A stretch of DNA of 64,000 bases from an uncultured Acetatifactor sp. (lineage in GTDB: Bacteria > Bacillota > Clostridia > Lachnospirales > Lachnospiraceae), in contig CAJUCE010000028.1 of the NCBI GenBank assembly GCA_910584865.1, positions 1 through 64,000 of the forward strand, read 5' to 3'. A program made the position numbers and the translations under genes. Positions 62,666 to 64,000 of this stretch are shown in pieces (the first letter of the stretch is position 1; the number at the start of each line of letters is the position of its first letter). The notes beneath the pieces were generated by a model, which did no database searches, had not been told where the DNA came from, and saw only the letters and a program-made list of their open reading frames with translations.

Positions 62666-63455
62666 GAAGAGAAAAGGTTTGCCAGCACATATGAGAACCA
62701 CGCTTCTGTTCGGCCTTGCCGTAGGCTGTCTGGGGTTCAGTGCAGTGGGGAGCACCCGGGCGGCGCTGACCTATTATTCGGAGACTTATTCTGCCCAGAT
62801 CGATGTGCAGAGTATCGGTGTGACCTTGATGGAAAACGGCGAGAAAACCGGGTTTCGGGATTACACCCATGCGGATAATGAGTGGAGCGAGGAGACGGGA
62901 AATCTGCTGGCCAATACCCTTCCGGAAGGGGAGGAATGGCAGCCGGGCATGGTCTACAGGGAGGAGCTGACCGTGCACAACAGCGGTACCATTGAAGAAT
63001 ATGTGAGAATCAAGCTGTATAAATACTGGCTGGATGAGGACGGAAATAAAATGCCGGAACTGTCTCCGTCTCTGATCGATCTGCATCTCACAGGAGGGCA
63101 TTGGATCATCGACGAAAACGTAACCACGGCAAAGGTGAGCGAAGGGGATACCCGGGACGGGGAACGGATCGTGGCTTATTATGACAGCGTTCTGGCGCCC
63201 GGAGAGGACACGGATCTGTTCGCGGATACCATTGCCATCGACGGTAGTATTGCGGATAAGGTGACGGAAAATACCGTGACGGATGTAAATGGCTGGACTA
63301 CGGTTACCACAGTCTATGCTTATGACGGCGCGACTTTTATCCTGGAAGCGGAGGTAGATGCGGTGCAGACCCATAATGCAGCGGATGCCATCCGAAGTGC
63401 CTGGGGCGTGGAGGTATCCGTTGCAGATGACGGGACGCTACGTCTGGAACAATGA
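62658..63455 (+). CDS. Second SipW-type signal peptide protein
   Basis: The 265-residue protein has a signal MRTTLLFGLAVGCLGFSAVGSTRAALTYYSETYSAQ, again SipW-like. Its mature domain has YREELTVHNSGTIEEYVRIKLYKYW and SVLAPGEDTDLF-type strands, as in TasA-like proteins. ATG 62658 follows AAGGAGG and lies inside the end of the previous gene. Similar layout to its neighbour suggests the two arose by duplication and act in one fibre or matrix system. Confidence 0.78.
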   Translation: MNKKRKGLPAHMRTTLLFGLAVGCLGFSAVGSTRAALTYYSETYSAQIDVQSIGVTLMENGEKTGFRDYTHADNEWSEETGNLLANTLPEGEEWQPGMVYREELTVHNSGTIEEYVRIKLYKYWLDEDGNKMPELSPSLIDLHLTGGHWIIDENVTTAKVSEGDTRDGERIVAYYDSVLAPGEDTDLFADTIAIDGSIADKVTENTVTDVNGWTTVTTVYAYDGATFILEAEVDAVQTHNAADAIRSAWGVEVSVADDGTLRLEQ

Positions 63456-63471
63456 GGGGAGGACATAGGCG

Positions 63472-64000
63472 ATGAAGAAAAAAGGACTGATTTTGCTGGG
63501 GGTCCTGGCGCTGCTGTCCGGAAGGGCAGTTACGGTGCAGGCTGAGGATTACCAGGGAGAAGCAGGCTGGAGTGTCCGTTTCCTGGGAGACGGACTGGAG
63601 AGCAATTTCAAGACAGCGGATATCAATGACGCCATTTACAATCTGCAGCCCGGGGACAGCATTGCCATCACGGTAGCCCTGGAGAATGGCGGGTCCGGTG
63701 CTGCGGACTGGTGGATGACCAATAAGGTGCTGCGGTCTCTGGAGGATACCCAGGAGGTGGCGGCAGGGGGCGGTTATACCTATACCCTTATATATGAGAA
63801 CCCGGAAGGAACGGAGCAGATTCTCTACACCAGCGATACGGTAGGCGGCGAGAAGAGCGGAGACGCCGGAGAGGGGCTTCGGGAGGCCACGGATTCCCTG
63901 GAGGAATATTTTTTCCTGGATGCACTGAATGCCGGGGAGCGGGGATATATCTATCTGACGGTTTCTCTGGACGGGGAGACGCAGGGAAATGCTTATCAGG
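63472..64000 (+). CDS. Secreted protein, incomplete at window end
   Basis: ATG 63472 with GGGGAGGA upstream starts a frame open to the window end (at least 176 residues). A signal peptide (KKKGLILLGVLALLSGRAVTVQA) precedes a beta-rich domain: GWSVRFLGDGLESNFKTADI, GDSIAITVALENGGSGAADWWMTNKVL, AGERGYIYLTVSLDGE. The pattern resembles the two upstream surface proteins and may be the next subunit. The C-terminus, where a sorting signal would be, is not visible. Confidence 0.8.
   Translation, partial: MKKKGLILLGVLALLSGRAVTVQAEDYQGEAGWSVRFLGDGLESNFKTADINDAIYNLQPGDSIAITVALENGGSGAADWWMTNKVLRSLEDTQEVAAGGGYTYTLIYENPEGTEQILYTSDTVGGEKSGDAGEGLREATDSLEEYFFLDALNAGERGYIYLTVSLDGETQGNAYQ

Overview
The window looks like chromosome from a Gram-positive anaerobe of the Lachnospiraceae (Bacillota, Clostridia). 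The evidence is a T-box-controlled thrS, a minimal two-gene SUF cluster, pyruvate:ferredoxin oxidoreductase, a dgt-dnaG-rpoD-trmK block, a CarD-type regulator, DUF1540-type cysteine-rich protein and LPXTG pili made by class C sortases. Housekeeping stretches are fairly GC-rich. Two blocks, about 12.5-19.5 kb and 39.8-50.1 kb, are clearly richer in A+T and look acquired.

Layout. 1-3.7 kb: 3' end of a tRNA-Leu(CAG), then a condensation-type acyltransferase, a zinc-ribbon membrane protein and an alpha/beta hydrolase. 3.7-4.2 kb: structured non-coding DNA. 4.2-11.7 kb: dgt, dnaG, rpoD, trmK, a TGS-nucleoside kinase and proC, then a 5'-truncated dapA-family remnant. 12.5-19.5 kb: an AT-rich three-gene cassette made of a 1949-residue protein with a PRTase-like motif and a C-terminal histidine-kinase-type ATPase, a stand-alone receiver protein, and a shortened DUF2971 protein. 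19.6-27.4 kb, minus strand: nifJ, sufB/D-like, sufC, glgX. 27.6-35.7 kb: a hypothetical protein, a lipoprotein cyclophilin, a CarD-like regulator, the T-box leader with a frameshifted small membrane protein and thrS, a DUF1540 protein, purA and a LysR regulator.

36-38 kb carries a SWQG-motif protein and a BTAD-type activator. A relative of the SWQG protein lies at 51 kb, just upstream of the pilus operon. Between them sits an accessory island: an Rpn-family nuclease; a tight operon of patatin phospholipase, D12 adenine methylase, Cof-type HAD phosphatase, GGDEF/thymidylate-synthase-like fusion, class I methyltransferase and second D12 methylase; then an RNase HI-RnlA-RnlB toxin-antitoxin module and a deleted second copy of the Rpn gene. 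Three copies of a promoter/leader repeat of roughly 160-225 bp punctuate the island.

51-64 kb is a pilus locus: a 1747-residue adhesin with His/Cys repeats, a major pilin, two class C sortases, a secreted pilin-like protein, two proteins with SipW-like signal peptides and a third secreted protein cut by the window end.

The strongest candidates for undescribed biology are the giant PRTase/ATPase-receiver cassette, the patatin-GGDEF/TS-methylase operon, the RNase HI-RnlA junction, and a dispersed repeat family in which conserved 18-bp direct repeats bracket a variable hairpin and supply the Shine-Dalgarno of the next gene.
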